NCBI GenBank assembly: GCA_003216075.1
Contig: QCJK01000002.1
Span: 62,001 to 126,000, forward strand
Origin: Prochlorococcus sp. AG-409-B05
Lineage (GTDB): Bacteria > Cyanobacteriota > Cyanobacteriia > PCC-6307 > Cyanobiaceae
DNA length: 64,000 nt
Reading direction: 5' to 3'
Positions 1-10,314 of the stretch are shown here, piece by piece. The first letter of the stretch is position 1. Each line of letters starts with the position of its first letter. A model generated the notes under the pieces. That model was not told the origin of the DNA. It saw nothing but the letters and a program-made list of their open reading frames with translations, and made no database searches. Made by a program: the position numbers and the translations under genes.

Positions 1-725
1 AGTCGCGCAACTCTTGTGAAAAGATCTTTTAATTTGACTGGATTAGCCATTCCTCCAAATCCCTTTAAAGATTCACCTACAGGTCTAACGTCAGACAAAT
101 CAATTTTTATTTTAACTTCAGAACCACCAAATTCTTTATCACTGGAAATCTCTAGCAATAATTGATAACTGTCTACCCAACCCCTACGACTATCTCCTAC
201 TTTTATTGTTACATTATTGCCATGAATATTGTGAGTAGTTTTTTCTTGCCTTTGTTTTGCGGGTGTTATTCCGATATCACTTACTGATGTAATGTTTATA
301 GGATTAAGTATTTGTGGGAGTTTAGAAATTAGATGTGGCTCAATAATCGCTCCTGTTCCACAGCCCATCATTGCTAGGTCCATCATTAGACCAAATGCTT
401 CCCAGTCCACCAGATTGGTTGATGTGCAGTTATAAGCCCCTGAAAAATTTTGTTGATTTTCTATCCATGATGTACCACCTATCCAGAGCCATCGGCCAGA
501 GGGAAGAGCCTTCTTTTCGGCTTGCATTTTTGCAAGTAGAGATATTTCTTCAGAATTAAGTTGGCCAAGTTGTGACAGGCCAGAGAGGTTTCTTGCACTG
601 ACTTGGTTCCAGCTTTCACGACCAGATTGCTTCTTTCGGCTATAAGTCCGGTAAAAAACAGGGTTTGCTGCTGGAGCAGTAGCAGGAAAATCTGCCCGAT
701 GATCACCTTCTCCGAAGGTACTCAT
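1..725 (-). CDS. nrdJ: Class II (B12-dependent) ribonucleotide reductase, N-terminal part, cut by window edge
   Basis: The gene reads leftward from the ATG at 723-725 and stays open for 241 codons to the window edge, so only the N-terminal third or so is present. It reduces ribonucleotides to deoxyribonucleotides in the cytoplasm; class II enzymes use adenosylcobalamin and need no oxygen. The call rests on the segment RWLWIGG, the cysteine-bearing stretch NCTSTNLVDWEAF and the following MGCGTGAIIEP, typical of cyanobacterial adenosylcobalamin-dependent reductases. The class-defining radical cysteine and C-terminal cysteines lie outside the window, so the class is inferred from resemblance of the N-terminal part. 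Confidence 0.85.
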   Translation of the reverse strand, partial: MSTFGEGDHRADFPATAPAANPVFYRTYSRKKQSGRESWNQVSARNLSGLSQLGQLNSEEISLLAKMQAEKKALPSGRWLWIGGTSWIENQQNFSGAYNCTSTNLVDWEAFGLMMDLAMMGCGTGAIIEPHLISKLPQILNPINITSVSDIGITPAKQRQEKTTHNIHGNNVTIKVGDSRRGWVDSYQLLLEISSDKEFGGSEVKIKIDLSDVRPVGESLKGFGGMANPVKLKDLFTRVAR

Positions 726-870
726 TGAGATTTCGGGTTGAGTAGGAGTAATTGTCAAGAGAGGCTATCGCGGCTAGGTAAAGGCACGCTAACGCCACAA
801 TTGGGGGAGGCAAGTTTTTTTAACACCATCTACAGTGCTAGATGCAAAAGCTTCGTGTTGGGTTTGATTT

Positions 871-1566
871 GTGGAACGTGTTTTAGAACCTGAAATAATG
901 AATGATGACTTGCAAGTCAAGGAATACGCTCAGGCGGATTTTGAAGTTAGTAATAGGGCTTTTTTGAGTGGACTGGACCAGTATTTGCATTCAGTGATGA
1001 AAAGGCCTGATTCAAGAACTTTGATTTTGGATTTCGGTTGTGGTCCTGGCAAAATCACCAAGGGTATAGCCAATCTTTGGCCCTCTTCCAGGGTTATTGG
1101 ATTAGATGGGTCTCAGAAAATGCTTGATATTGCTTTGCGAAGTAAAAATGAAAGTAATCCTCCGGAAGAATTAGACCAACTTTCTTACAGACTTTTAGAG
1201 GATGGATGGTTAGATGGTCGACTTACTGATTTGGAGGACTCAGTTGATGTAATTGTTAGTAACAGTTTTCTTCATCACCTTCATGATCCTTCAAGATTTT
1301 GGAAATTCACCCAACACTTAACTTCACCAGGCACAGTTCATTTTCATAGAGATTTGCGTAGACCCTCATCTCTATTAAAAGCAAAGGCCTTACAGGAAAA
1401 ATACCTTCCAGAAGCCCCGCCTATCCTTATTAGGGATTATTTGGCTTCTTTACAGGCAGCTTTTACTACTAGTGAGATACTATCTCAGGTTCAATTAGCT
1501 GAACTTGATTTCTTGAAGGTATTCGAGGTTGAGGATCGTTATCTTGATGTATTGGGTAATTCTTAA
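871..1566 (+). CDS. Class I SAM-dependent methyltransferase
   Basis: A 231-residue protein with a Rossmann-type SAM-binding core. Motif I is DFGCGPG at residues 54-60, followed by an acidic strand end (VIGLDGS) and the post-motif VDVIVSNSFLHHL expected of small-molecule methyltransferases. The substrate cannot be read from the sequence. The open frame begins with GTG at 871; an ATG at 898 is an equally good start and would remove nine residues. It lies between the divergent nrdJ and the co-directional prfC, with 37 bases before prfC, so it may be co-transcribed with prfC. Confidence 0.75.
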   Translation: MERVLEPEIMNDDLQVKEYAQADFEVSNRAFLSGLDQYLHSVMKRPDSRTLILDFGCGPGKITKGIANLWPSSRVIGLDGSQKMLDIALRSKNESNPPEELDQLSYRLLEDGWLDGRLTDLEDSVDVIVSNSFLHHLHDPSRFWKFTQHLTSPGTVHFHRDLRRPSSLLKAKALQEKYLPEAPPILIRDYLASLQAAFTTSEILSQVQLAELDFLKVFEVEDRYLDVLGNS

Positions 1567-1603
1567 ACTTTCTTTCCAAGGTTTGCTTTAGTCTTAAATT
1601 TCG

Positions 1604-3271
1604 ATGATCAATTCTTCCTCTTCAAATGAATGTTCACCTTCCCCTAAAGGTGATGATTTTCTTTTGGAATTAGCTGATGAAGTAAGTAAACGAAGAAATT
1701 TCGCCATAATCTCTCATCCTGACGCTGGGAAAACTACTCTCACTGAAAAATTACTTCTTTATGGCGGAGCGATACAACAGGCTGGTGCTGTAAAAGCAAG
1801 AGGGGAGCAGCGTAAAGTTACCTCTGATTGGATGGAACTAGAGAAACAAAGAGGTATATCAATTACATCAACTGTTTTACAATTTGCTTACGGTAATACA
1901 ACTATTAATTTATTAGATACTCCAGGTCACCAAGATTTTTCAGAAGATACTTATCGCACTCTTGCTGCTGCTGATAATGCAGTTATGCTTGAAGATGCTG
2001 CAAAAGGTCTTGAACCACAGACAAGAAAATTATTTGATGTTTGTCGCTTAAGAAAAATTCCAATTTTTACTTTTATAAATAAAATGGATAGACCTGGGCA
2101 AGATCCTCTTACGCTTATTGATGAGATTGAGTCAGAATTGGGGCTTTTAACTTGGCCAGTTAATTGGCCTATAGGAAGTGGAGAACAATTCAGAGGTGTC
2201 ATTGAAAGAAGTAGTAGAGAAGTTTTTCTTTTTAGCCGCGCTGAAAGGGGTAAACAATCAATAGAGAAAAGACTACAACTTAACAGTAATGAACTAAATG
2301 GTTTGGTTGAAGAAGAGTTGTTAAATAAAGCAATTGAAGAAATAGATGTGTTAGATGAAATTGGAGCCGGAATGGATATGGATCTTGTGCATTCAGGGGA
2401 TTTGACTCCTGTATTTTTTGGATCTGCGATGACAAACTTTGGTGTTAAACCTTTTCTAGATACATTTCTCGATATGGCGCAAGGTCCTGTGGCACGTTCA
2501 ACTAATGATGGCCCTATTAGTCCAATTAACCCTAATTTTAGTGGTTTTGTTTTTAAATTACAAGCTAATATGGACCCTAGGCATAGAGATAGAGTTGCTT
2601 TTGTCCGAGTATGTAGCGGACGTTTCGAAAAAGACATGACAGTACGTCATGCACGAACAGGTAAATCAATTCGTTTGTCTCGACCCCAAAAGATTTTTGG
2701 TCAAGATCGAGCAGTTGTTGAAAATGCATACCCTGGCGATGTTATTGGCTTGAATAATCCAGGCATGTTTTCTATTGGAGATACGCTATATACAGGCCCG
2801 CGTGTTGAGTATGAAGGGATACCATGTTTTAGTCCTGAGATATTTAGTTGGTTACGTAATCCAAACCCTTCTGCATTTAAGAATTTCAGAAAAGGTGTAA
2901 ATGAATTAAGAGAAGAAGGAGCTGTTCAGATTCTTTATGATACTGATCAAAGCAAGAGAGATCCTATCCTTGCAGCAGTCGGACAATTGCAATTAGAAGT
3001 TGTTCAACATCGTCTAGAGAATGAATATGGTGTTTCTACTCTTCTAGAACCCTTAGGCTTCCAAGTGGCAAGATGGGTTGAAGATGGTTGGCAGGTATTG
3101 GAGGAAATTGGTCGTATCTTTAATTGCAAGACAGTTCAAGATCCTTGGTCAAGGCCTGTTCTTCTGTTTAAAAATGATTGGAATCTTAACCAGTTAAAAG
3201 AGGATCATCCTAACTTGAGATTAAGTGCTGTTGCACCAGTTGTTAGTGGTGTTGACCCGATAACTCTTTAG
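1604..3271 (+). CDS. prfC: Peptide chain release factor 3
   Basis: A 555-residue translational GTPase that recycles RF1 and RF2 from the ribosome after peptide release. The G1 loop SHPDAGKTT lies at residues 37-45, switch I carries the RGISITSTV segment, G3 is DTPGHQDF and G4 is NKMDRPG. The order of motifs, with [15 protein letters not shown] ahead of switch I, separates RF3 from EF-G and LepA. The length fits the family. The first 25 or so residues are serine rich and poorly conserved, so the exact start is less certain than the gene. Confidence 0.95.
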   Translation: MINSSSSNECSPSPKGDDFLLELADEVSKRRNFAIISHPDAGKTTLTEKLLLYGGAIQQAGAVKARGEQRKVTSDWMELEKQRGISITSTVLQFAYGNTTINLLDTPGHQDFSEDTYRTLAAADNAVMLEDAAKGLEPQTRKLFDVCRLRKIPIFTFINKMDRPGQDPLTLIDEIESELGLLTWPVNWPIGSGEQFRGVIERSSREVFLFSRAERGKQSIEKRLQLNSNELNGLVEEELLNKAIEEIDVLDEIGAGMDMDLVHSGDLTPVFFGSAMTNFGVKPFLDTFLDMAQGPVARSTNDGPISPINPNFSGFVFKLQANMDPRHRDRVAFVRVCSGRFEKDMTVRHARTGKSIRLSRPQKIFGQDRAVVENAYPGDVIGLNNPGMFSIGDTLYTGPRVEYEGIPCFSPEIFSWLRNPNPSAFKNFRKGVNELREEGAVQILYDTDQSKRDPILAAVGQLQLEVVQHRLENEYGVSTLLEPLGFQVARWVEDGWQVLEEIGRIFNCKTVQDPWSRPVLLFKNDWNLNQLKEDHPNLRLSAVAPVVSGVDPITL

Positions 3272-3442
3272 TGCAGATTATTTGTACTGTATCTTTCCGT
3301 ATGATTTATTCACGATTTCAATTGAAATGAATTCAATACAATTGATTTCTTGGTTCATTTTTTTAATTTTCTAAAAAAATGCGATTTTCAAGCTCTTTAT
3401 TAATCTTACCAAGATAAACTCTAAGAGTCTCAGACAATATTC

Positions 3443-4138
3443 ATGGCCTCTAGTACTGACTCTAGTTCGAATCCAGAAGAGCAAGACCACTATTCCTTGC
3501 TTGGACTTGAGCCTGGTGCAAGCTTTGAGGATGTACAAAAAGCAAGAGATAGGCTTCTTTCAGAATTATCAGATGATGACCCACTTCCTAAAGCAAGGAT
3601 TGAGGCTTCATATGATGCGCTTTTAATGGTAAGCCTGAAGCAAAGACAATTAGGTAAAGTTAGCACCGAAGCTGTTAGTGCTTCTAAGAGAGAGGAAAAA
3701 ATTGTAAATGCTCAATTCGGAAATAATATTGGTAGTAAACTTTTGAACAACATTAAAGGCTTTAATTCTGAAAGTTCCAAAGGAGATTCATCGCGATTCT
3801 TGCCTGAATTATCTTTTCCTGATGGACAGGGTTTGAATATTAGACTGGCTTTAGCATTGTTAGCCTTAGTTTTACTGCTTGTTTCATCAGAAGGAAGTGT
3901 TGAGTTGATACTTTCTTTATCTACTATTGGACTTTTTATTAGTCAGATTCGTAGAGGTAGAAAACCACTCCCCTCATTAGGGTGGAGTGTTACTTTATTA
4001 TCTATCGGCTTAGTATTAGGTGGATTAATGCTTGCAGGTATAAATGGTCAAAGTCATATTATTACCAATTTTTCTAAAGACCAGTTAGAAGCATTGCCAG
4101 CAATTATTTTGATCTGGTCAGGAGTTATCTTTCTGTAA
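3443..4138 (+). CDS. CPP1-like protein (DUF3353), J-like domain with membrane anchor
   Basis: A 231-residue protein with a J-domain-like N-terminus (YSLLGLEPGASFEDVQKARDR, about residues 17-65) but without the HPD triad of true DnaJ proteins. About four hydrophobic segments occupy the C-terminal half from residue 130. This layout matches the cyanobacterial and plastid CPP1 family (DUF3353), which in plants stabilises protochlorophyllide oxidoreductase; the cyanobacterial role is inferred from that. It stands alone between prfC and the convergent hslO, with only 23 bases between stop codons and no clear terminator hairpin. Confidence 0.8.
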   Translation: MASSTDSSSNPEEQDHYSLLGLEPGASFEDVQKARDRLLSELSDDDPLPKARIEASYDALLMVSLKQRQLGKVSTEAVSASKREEKIVNAQFGNNIGSKLLNNIKGFNSESSKGDSSRFLPELSFPDGQGLNIRLALALLALVLLLVSSEGSVELILSLSTIGLFISQIRRGRKPLPSLGWSVTLLSIGLVLGGLMLAGINGQSHIITNFSKDQLEALPAIILIWSGVIFL

Positions 4139-4161
4139 GTAAGTAGAATTTATAGTTTAGT

Positions 4162-5064
4162 TTATTTTTGGATAAGTAGTTCTAATTCACTTTTAGATAT
4201 ATTAAAAGTTGTATTGCAGAAGTGACATGTCATAGTGGCTTTTCCGTCTTCTATAATCATTGTTTTGATCTCACTATCTTCTAACAACTTGAGGGCACCA
4301 AGACACCTCTCCTTTGAGCACTTGCATTTGAACGTAACATCTTGAACTGTCTCGTAAGTATCTAATGATTGAGGGTTAAGGTCTGGAAAAAGATCTTCAA
4401 GTAGCCGATTTAAATCATTATCAAAAGTATTCAGTTTCTGACTGAAGTTTGTTATTTCCTTGCAGCGTTCATGTATCAAGCTGGTCAATGCTTCTTCTTT
4501 AGCCGCTTTGGGTAGTATTTGTACTAATAAACCTCCGGAAGATTGAAGATTATCATTTTTGAATGTTTCTCCTACAAATACTGCAGACGGTGTTTGTTCT
4601 GAGTGCATTAAGTAAGAAGCAACATCTTCTCCGATTCCACCTTTTACTATCTCTACGGTACTTGTAAATGGTTCGCCTTTGCCTTCATCTCGCATTATAT
4701 GGAGATAGCCTGTTCCTACAGCATTTGCAAAATCGAAACAGTATTGACCTTTTTCATTTTTAATCAAGTCAAGTTCAAGTTTTGGCTCTCCTACATATCC
4801 GCGTACGCTTCCATCTCTTCCTGCATCGACCATTAAACCTTTAAGTGGTCCTTCTGAACCAATTCTCAGGTTTACTCTTCCTTGCGAGACTTTCATTGAA
4901 CTAGCCAATAGAAGGCCAGCACTCATGGACCTCCCAAGAATTGCTGTAGTCAAGAATGACAGGCCATGCCTTTTCTTTGCTTCTTTTGTCGAATTAGTAA
5001 CGGTAACTGCTATTAATCTAATACCTCCCTTAGCTGCTGTTGCTCTAAGTAAATGGTCTTTCAT
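4162..5064 (-). CDS. hslO: Hsp33 redox-regulated chaperone
   Basis: A 300-residue cytoplasmic holdase chaperone that is activated by oxidation. The C-terminal zinc site is visible: a CKC pair near residue 248 and a CHFC pair near residue 281, giving the C-x-C ... C-x2-C pattern that binds zinc in the reduced, inactive form. An additional cysteine occurs in SKERC just after the first pair. The N-terminal half carries the usual ATAKGGIR-like opening and the [10 protein letters not shown] segment. The upstream ABC ATPase gene ends 27 bases before the start, on the same strand, so the two are probably co-transcribed. Confidence 0.93.
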   Translation of the reverse strand: MKDHLLRATAAKGGIRLIAVTVTNSTKEAKKRHGLSFLTTAILGRSMSAGLLLASSMKVSQGRVNLRIGSEGPLKGLMVDAGRDGSVRGYVGEPKLELDLIKNEKGQYCFDFANAVGTGYLHIMRDEGKGEPFTSTVEIVKGGIGEDVASYLMHSEQTPSAVFVGETFKNDNLQSSGGLLVQILPKAAKEEALTSLIHERCKEITNFSQKLNTFDNDLNRLLEDLFPDLNPQSLDTYETVQDVTFKCKCSKERCLGALKLLEDSEIKTMIIEDGKATMTCHFCNTTFNISKSELELLIQK

Positions 5065-5091
5065 TTCCCTAATATTATTAATTAGATGTTT

Positions 5092-5721
5092 TCATTTCTT
5101 GTAGTGTAGTTCACCCTTATATAGATGATATGAGTCCATTACAATATCTTTGAAAAGATCAGGTTCATGGGTAACAACGATAAGAATTTGCTCTTTAGCA
5201 ATTGATGTAAGTAATTCAAGGATCTCGTTTTTTACAGACCAATCTAGACCAGCGGTTGGCTCATCTAATAAAAGTATGGAAGGATCTCTAAGTAATTGCA
5301 CTGCTAATGCAAGTCTTCGCTGCTGCCCTCCACTCAATTTTTCTGGCGCTTCCTTAAGATTAACGTCAGACAAGCCAACCTTTTTTAATGATTTTATTTG
5401 GTATTCACTAGAAAGACGACGGTGTCCAAGATGTAATTCCTGAGCCACTGATAATCCAAGGAAATGACGCTCGGGAAACTGAAAAACCACTCCAGATAGC
5501 CATCTACGTTGTCGCTCATTAATTTTTATTCCATTCCAATAAATGGCTCCCTTTTGGGGCTTAGTTAATCCGCTAATTACTTCTATAAGGCTTGTTTTTC
5601 CAGTACCACTTGCTCCTGAAATCATTACAGGACTTCCAAAAAATGCTTTTAGATTGATATTCTTAAGTACTGGCTTCTCTGCTGTAGATGGATGGTAGTA
5701 CAAATTTTTTAGCTTTAGCAT
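5092..5721 (-). CDS. ABC transporter ATP-binding protein, ECF/CbiO-like
   Basis: A 209-residue stand-alone ABC ATPase. Walker A is GASGTGKTS near residue 37, the signature is LSGGQQRRLALA and Walker B is ILLLDEPTAGLD, followed by an H-loop VVTHEPD. The Q-loop segment VFQFPERHFLG resembles energy-coupling-factor ATPases of the CbiO/EcfA type. No permease or substrate-binding gene is adjacent, so partner and substrate are unknown. It lies just upstream of hslO on the same strand. Confidence 0.8.
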   Translation of the reverse strand: MLKLKNLYYHPSTAEKPVLKNINLKAFFGSPVMISGASGTGKTSLIEVISGLTKPQKGAIYWNGIKINERQRRWLSGVVFQFPERHFLGLSVAQELHLGHRRLSSEYQIKSLKKVGLSDVNLKEAPEKLSGGQQRRLALAVQLLRDPSILLLDEPTAGLDWSVKNEILELLTSIAKEQILIVVTHEPDLFKDIVMDSYHLYKGELHYKK

Positions 5722-5840
5722 TTGATGATGTGCATTACTATCAATGAGCTAATAGTTAACTAGCTTCTCCTACCAGGCTGATTTATAGGTGCTTTCAACT
5801 TCACCTCTTTAAGCCTTAATGCAAATTACTACAGATTGTC

Positions 5841-6293
5841 ATGGATGTACGATTTCGGGATGTTGATCCTTTTAATTGCTGGATTTGGCTGAATTTTTAT
5901 GAGGTACCTACTGATGCTGAAAAGAATTATATTGATGGTGTGTTCGATAGTTGGTATGTACTTGGACGTTTGGGCGGATTTAACGCAGAAAATCTTCAGG
6001 TTCACGAGGAGGGGTCTGATTTGAGCTGGATGAGCTACGACAATAGTGAAGATTCACGGGTGATGCCTGCATTGATGCACAACCTTGGGCATATGGAATA
6101 CCAAGCTGAATGGGCAAGATGCTGGGTAGATCTTGGAACTTCAGATTCTTTGGCTTTTGATGTATTGATAAATTCTCTTATTCAGATTCAAGGAGATATT
6201 GTTAAAATTAGGTCTTTAATTATTGGTGGTGTTAATGATGATTGGGCTGTTGAGAGTCATCCTGATTCCATTTTTTCTCCTGATAGATATTGA
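5841..6293 (+). CDS. DUF3531 family protein
   Basis: A 150-residue acidic, tryptophan-rich soluble protein conserved in cyanobacteria and plastid-bearing eukaryotes; its function is unknown to me. Recognisable family segments are FNCWIWLNF near residue 11, the SWYVLGRLGGFN block near residue 48 and the MEYQAEWARCWVDLGTSD block in the middle. No signal peptide or membrane segment is seen. The next gene, rsmE, starts three bases after its stop codon, so the pair is very probably co-transcribed. Confidence 0.75.
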   Translation: MDVRFRDVDPFNCWIWLNFYEVPTDAEKNYIDGVFDSWYVLGRLGGFNAENLQVHEEGSDLSWMSYDNSEDSRVMPALMHNLGHMEYQAEWARCWVDLGTSDSLAFDVLINSLIQIQGDIVKIRSLIIGGVNDDWAVESHPDSIFSPDRY

Positions 6294-6296
6294 TCT

Positions 6297-7070
6297 GTGG
6301 CAGAATTACGGCGACTTTTAATTGATTCGGAAAGAATTAAAACCTCTAGGTTTAATAATAATATTATTAATTTAACTGAAGAAGAAACACACTATTTACG
6401 TAAAGTTTTACGCTTAAGGAAAGAAGATTCTGTTTTAATTGTAAATGGTCTTGGCAACCTTTGGCTAGGATTACTCCATAATTCCAATACAATTAGAATT
6501 AGTACAGATTATGATAATCCAATCAAATCTGAAATCAGACAAAAACCTTTAACATCTTTAGCTATAGTTATTCCAAAAAGAGGATTTGATGATATATTAA
6601 GAATGTCCTGTGAGATAGGAATAGATATTATTCAACCTCTTATTTCTTCACGTAGTACTCCTGGAATAAAAACTAAAAGTACACGCTGGAAAAATATTTT
6701 GAAAGAAGCTATGGAGCAATCTGAAAGGTTATGGCTCCCATCATTATTTGATACTATTCGATATAATGACTGGTTGCAGACTATAGAAACTACAACTAAT
6801 TATGCGATAGCAAGAAGCAGATCAGAAGAGATACAAGAATTTTCTATATGGTTGAATCTATTGAACCAGGATTTAGATGAGGTTTGGATTGCAATAGGGC
6901 CAGAAGGAGGCTGGAGTAATCAAGAAGAGCTTCTGGCCAAAGAAAAAGGATGTAACTCTGTAAAGCTTGGAGATACAATATTGACAACGTCTACAGCTGG
7001 AGTTGTTGCTTCACAAGTAATGTCTTCTTATCGACGTCTGCTTAATAATAATAAATACATGTCAATTTAA
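6297..7070 (+). CDS. rsmE: 16S rRNA m3U1498 methyltransferase
   Basis: A 257-residue SPOUT-class methyltransferase that modifies U1498 of 16S rRNA using SAM. The trefoil-knot SAM site is visible near the C-terminus as AIGPEGGWSNQEE followed by VKLGDTILTTSTA, both hallmarks of RsmE. The N-terminal PUA-like domain carries EEETHYLRKVLRLR. Translation starts with GTG at 6297, only three bases after the DUF3531 stop codon, which points to translational coupling. Confidence 0.93.
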   Translation: MAELRRLLIDSERIKTSRFNNNIINLTEEETHYLRKVLRLRKEDSVLIVNGLGNLWLGLLHNSNTIRISTDYDNPIKSEIRQKPLTSLAIVIPKRGFDDILRMSCEIGIDIIQPLISSRSTPGIKTKSTRWKNILKEAMEQSERLWLPSLFDTIRYNDWLQTIETTTNYAIARSRSEEIQEFSIWLNLLNQDLDEVWIAIGPEGGWSNQEELLAKEKGCNSVKLGDTILTTSTAGVVASQVMSSYRRLLNNNKYMSI

Positions 7071-7219
7071 TTAGACCGACTATAGATCTTTAGACTTTAA
7101 GTATCTTTAGAAGGTTATTACTTTCAAAGCTATGGTAATCATTGAGTTATAATCGAGGTAATATATGCTTAACTTCCTTTAATCGTATATATTGATTTTA
7201 TATCAATCTATTATAAAAA

Positions 7220-7945
7220 ATGAATTCAATATGGATCACAGCCTTTGTGGTAAATGGATTTCTAGTTTCTTATGCTCAACGTTTTCCGTTGTTAACTAAA
7301 GAGGGATGGGTGCATGCCGGTGTTTTGGGAACATTGCTTTGGGGCTGTCTTGGCTGGAATGGATGGTTTGCAGTTGTTATTTACTTGGCACTTGGTTCAT
7401 TTGTCACAAAATTAGGGTTCGCAAAAAAGCAATTAGCTGGTATTGCTGAAGGCCGAGGAGGAAGAAGAGGACCTGAAAATATTTGGGGTTCTGCCGGTAC
7501 TGGAGCTATTTTAGCTTTGTTGATAAAAGCAGGTTTTTGGTCAAGAAGCTTTTTGATGATTGGCTTTGCTGCTAGTTTTTCTGCAAAACTTGCAGATACT
7601 TTCGGGAGTGAAGTAGGTAAACGCTGGGGACGTAAAACTTTTTTGATAACAAATTTTAGATCAGTTCCCCCAGGTACTGATGGAGCAGTAAGCCTTGAAG
7701 GGACATTGGCTAGTGCATTAGGGAGCTGTCTTATGACATTCACTATGGTTTTACTTGGATTAGTTCCTCCAGGTCCAGTTGCCTACATGGTTTTCTTTGT
7801 TGGTCTTGTCTCAACTTTGCTTGAAAGTTTATTTGGGGCACTTTTACAGCATAGAATTTCTTGGTTAACCAATGAGTTGGTCAATTCAATACAGACAACT
7901 TTTTCGGCATTTACAGCAATATTGTTATCATTATATTTGATTTGA
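7220..7945 (+). CDS. DUF92/TIGR00297 membrane protein, probable phytyl-phosphate kinase (VTE6-like)
   Basis: A 241-residue integral membrane protein with about six hydrophobic segments. The conserved block SAKLADTFGSEVGKRWGRKTFLIT, the region around PPGTDGAVS and the terminal GALLQ-type segment mark family DUF92. Plant VTE6 and its cyanobacterial counterparts in this family phosphorylate phytyl phosphate for tocopherol or phylloquinone salvage, so that role is likely by family rather than shown here. The gene has its own 149-base AT-rich upstream region and converges with the SGNH hydrolase gene downstream. Confidence 0.75.
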   Translation: MNSIWITAFVVNGFLVSYAQRFPLLTKEGWVHAGVLGTLLWGCLGWNGWFAVVIYLALGSFVTKLGFAKKQLAGIAEGRGGRRGPENIWGSAGTGAILALLIKAGFWSRSFLMIGFAASFSAKLADTFGSEVGKRWGRKTFLITNFRSVPPGTDGAVSLEGTLASALGSCLMTFTMVLLGLVPPGPVAYMVFFVGLVSTLLESLFGALLQHRISWLTNELVNSIQTTFSAFTAILLSLYLI

Positions 7946-8050
7946 TTTTTTTAGTTGCTATAAGATTAGAAAGCCTTCTAAATACCATTTTATTAACTGG
8001 AAAGATATCATTTATTTATTTAAAATAACCTTTACATATTAATATATTAA

Positions 8051-8728
8051 TCAGCTTGAAATGGATGTGGTTTGATCCATTCGATCAAGTTCTGCCCATT
8101 TAAGCAATGAAGGCCAGTTAATTAATCGATTGAATATCCACTTATGTCCAAGTTCATTTAAATGAATTCCATCTGGTTCAAGCCAAGTTAAGTATTCTGG
8201 TTCATTTAACATTGCCTTATGAATTGGTAGAAATGGGATATCAAGTTCCAGGCATGTCTCTTCTATTTGGGCCTCATAAATCATAATTGATATATTTTTA
8301 TACCATAGACATTTAGCAAAAGGCATTGGTGATTCATCTACTGCAGTTAAGCCTATAACCATTACGGTAGTATTCTTTTTTATCTCTTCAAGCAGTTGTT
8401 GGAGTCCAAATCTGAAGGCTTCTGCACTCAATTGTGGCCTTCCGTCAGGCCTACCAATTTTAGCCGTATCATTTAGTCCTATTGATATCAAAACTCCTTC
8501 TGGAACTTTTCTTCGTAGCTCACCTCTGCATTCCCATTCTTGTTGCCATCTTTTGGCAACTCTTTCTATCCCATCTCCCCTTACTCCTAATGAATATATA
8601 ATTGGTGTATTAGGTGAATTCATAAAGTTTTTACGTAGTCTTTCGCACCAACCTCCACCTTCACGATCTCCCCATCCATAGACCCCGCTGTCTCCAATAA
8701 TAACAAGTTGTTTTGGGATAAAATGCAT
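8051..8728 (-). CDS. SGNH/GDSL-type hydrolase
   Basis: A 225-residue protein of the SGNH hydrolase fold. Block I is IIGDSGVYGWGD near residue 10 (the GDS serine), block III is SIGLNDTA near residue 82 and block V is EPDGIHLNELGH near residue 195 with the catalytic Asp-x-x-His pair. No signal peptide is visible, so it is probably cytoplasmic. The ester substrate is unknown. It is the last gene after phnD-phnC-phnE on the same strand, 20 bases after phnE, and may be transcribed with that transporter. Confidence 0.85.
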   Translation of the reverse strand: MHFIPKQLVIIGDSGVYGWGDREGGGWCERLRKNFMNSPNTPIIYSLGVRGDGIERVAKRWQQEWECRGELRRKVPEGVLISIGLNDTAKIGRPDGRPQLSAEAFRFGLQQLLEEIKKNTTVMVIGLTAVDESPMPFAKCLWYKNISIMIYEAQIEETCLELDIPFLPIHKAMLNEPEYLTWLEPDGIHLNELGHKWIFNRLINWPSLLKWAELDRMDQTTSISS

Positions 8729-8748
8729 GGTTTAGTGATGAAAAAATT

Positions 8749-10314
8749 CTAATATTGAAGTGAGTGATGTGAAGGAGTACTATTGCTGGAGTTAATCCAA
8801 TTATTATTTGAATATTCACTAATTGCTTCGCCAATCAATGTTAAGGTGCTATAACCACTTATTATTAATATAACCTGTGCCCAATCAAATGAACTAAGGG
8901 ATTCTTGTAATTGCCAGCCTAAACCAGCTCCACCAACAACACCAACTACTGCCGTTTCTCGAAGGAGCACATCTGTTCTATAGGCAGCAAAGCCCAGGTA
9001 ACTTTTACTTTCACTATATAGTCGACTATATAACCAAGCACTTCTCATTTTTGCACCAGTAGAAGTTACTGAATGAAAAAGTTCATTCTTTTGTTGTTCA
9101 ATACCTTCTTTGAGGAGTCTTCCAAGAACACCAATATTTTGCACAGCAAGAGCTAAGGTTGCCACATAAATACTTGGTGTTGTGAATAGGAGTAAAATTA
9201 ATGCAGTAAGAGGAATTGGCATTGCCCTAAAAAATGTCCAGATAATAGTTAGAAACTTACCTCCTATTTCTGCAGGTAATATTAATAATGTTAATGGAGG
9301 TATGCCAATTGCAATGCCTGCTGCTAACAATGTCATTATCAATGTATCTGCATATAAATTTAACCAATCCAATTCATTGAAAGCAATTAATAATTTTTGG
9401 ATATCTGTTAGTTTAACTGTGTTCCACCTTATATCTAGAAATAGTCCTTGATTTTGGATATATAATAAGATAATTGACATTATTGTTATTATTATTACAA
9501 GTATAAGACTAATTATAATTCTTCGACCAGAACTGCTTTTTGTAAACAACCACAATCTGAATCTATCTAATAATTCTTCAATTGCAAATATACTAAATAT
9601 TAGTAGCCATAACGAAGTCCACATTTCATTAAATTCTAGTGACCTTAAGGATAGTTCTAGTTCACTTCCTATTCCTCCCATTCCGAATATTCCAAGGATA
9701 GTAGCTGCTCTGAGTGAGCACTCAAGGCGGTAGCCTATATAGCTGATTATTGTTGGGAGTATTGCTGGGCCAATAGATGTAATTAGAGCATTTATTGGTT
9801 TGGTTCCAGCTTGGATTAAAGCAATGAGAGAACGATCATCTATTGTATCTATTTGGTCAGCAACTACTCGAGCCACTAATGCAGAGTATGGTATTACTAT
9901 TGCAATTATTGCTACTAATGGACTAAGGCCTAACGTACTCTGTAGTAGTAATCCCCAGATAAGTTCGTGTATTGATCGAGGGAATGCTAACAATCTTCTA
10001 ATAGATTTACCCAGCCAGCTTGGTCCTTTTAGAAAGATCCAAAATTTGTTAGAACTAATAATACCAATAATTATCCCGGTAAAACTACTTATTGCCCAGC
10101 TACTAATTGCAATAGTTGCGGTTATTCCAAGTCCTTTGATGGCACTTAAAATTACCAATTTGTCTGTAGATGGTGTAATCGCACTTTTAAGGAAATCTAG
10201 TAATAAATAAACCCCACCCAAATGAATATTTAATATCAAATTAGTTAGTACTGGAATTATTGCTAAGGCAGGCAGTAGACATAAAATAGGTGATGATAAA
10301 TAAATTTTCTTCAT
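8749..10314 (-). CDS. phnE: Phosphonate-type ABC transporter permease, two PhnE domains fused
   Basis: A 521-residue inner-membrane permease with about twelve hydrophobic segments, roughly twice the length of a classical PhnE. Each half carries its own permease core: a GMGGIGSELELSL loop near residue 215 and a GGAGLGWQLQESL loop near residue 465, so it is a tandem fusion of two PhnE-like domains. It probably forms the whole membrane pore with the PhnC ATPase. Its start overlaps phnC by four bases (10311-10314), which suggests coupled translation. Phosphite or phosphonate is the usual inferred substrate. Confidence 0.85.
   Translation of the reverse strand: MKKIYLSSPILCLLPALAIIPVLTNLILNIHLGGVYLLLDFLKSAITPSTDKLVILSAIKGLGITATIAISSWAISSFTGIIIGIISSNKFWIFLKGPSWLGKSIRRLLAFPRSIHELIWGLLLQSTLGLSPLVAIIAIVIPYSALVARVVADQIDTIDDRSLIALIQAGTKPINALITSIGPAILPTIISYIGYRLECSLRAATILGIFGMGGIGSELELSLRSLEFNEMWTSLWLLIFSIFAIEELLDRFRLWLFTKSSSGRRIIISLILVIIITIMSIILLYIQNQGLFLDIRWNTVKLTDIQKLLIAFNELDWLNLYADTLIMTLLAAGIAIGIPPLTLLILPAEIGGKFLTIIWTFFRAMPIPLTALILLLFTTPSIYVATLALAVQNIGVLGRLLKEGIEQQKNELFHSVTSTGAKMRSAWLYSRLYSESKSYLGFAAYRTDVLLRETAVVGVVGGAGLGWQLQESLSSFDWAQVILIISGYSTLTLIGEAISEYSNNNWINSSNSTPSHHSLQY

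Noticed and set aside
3458-3485. GTTCGAATCC, identical to a tRNA T-loop consensus
   Set aside because: It lies in the first codons of the CPP1-like gene, its flanks do not pair as a T-stem, and no other tRNA parts are present.
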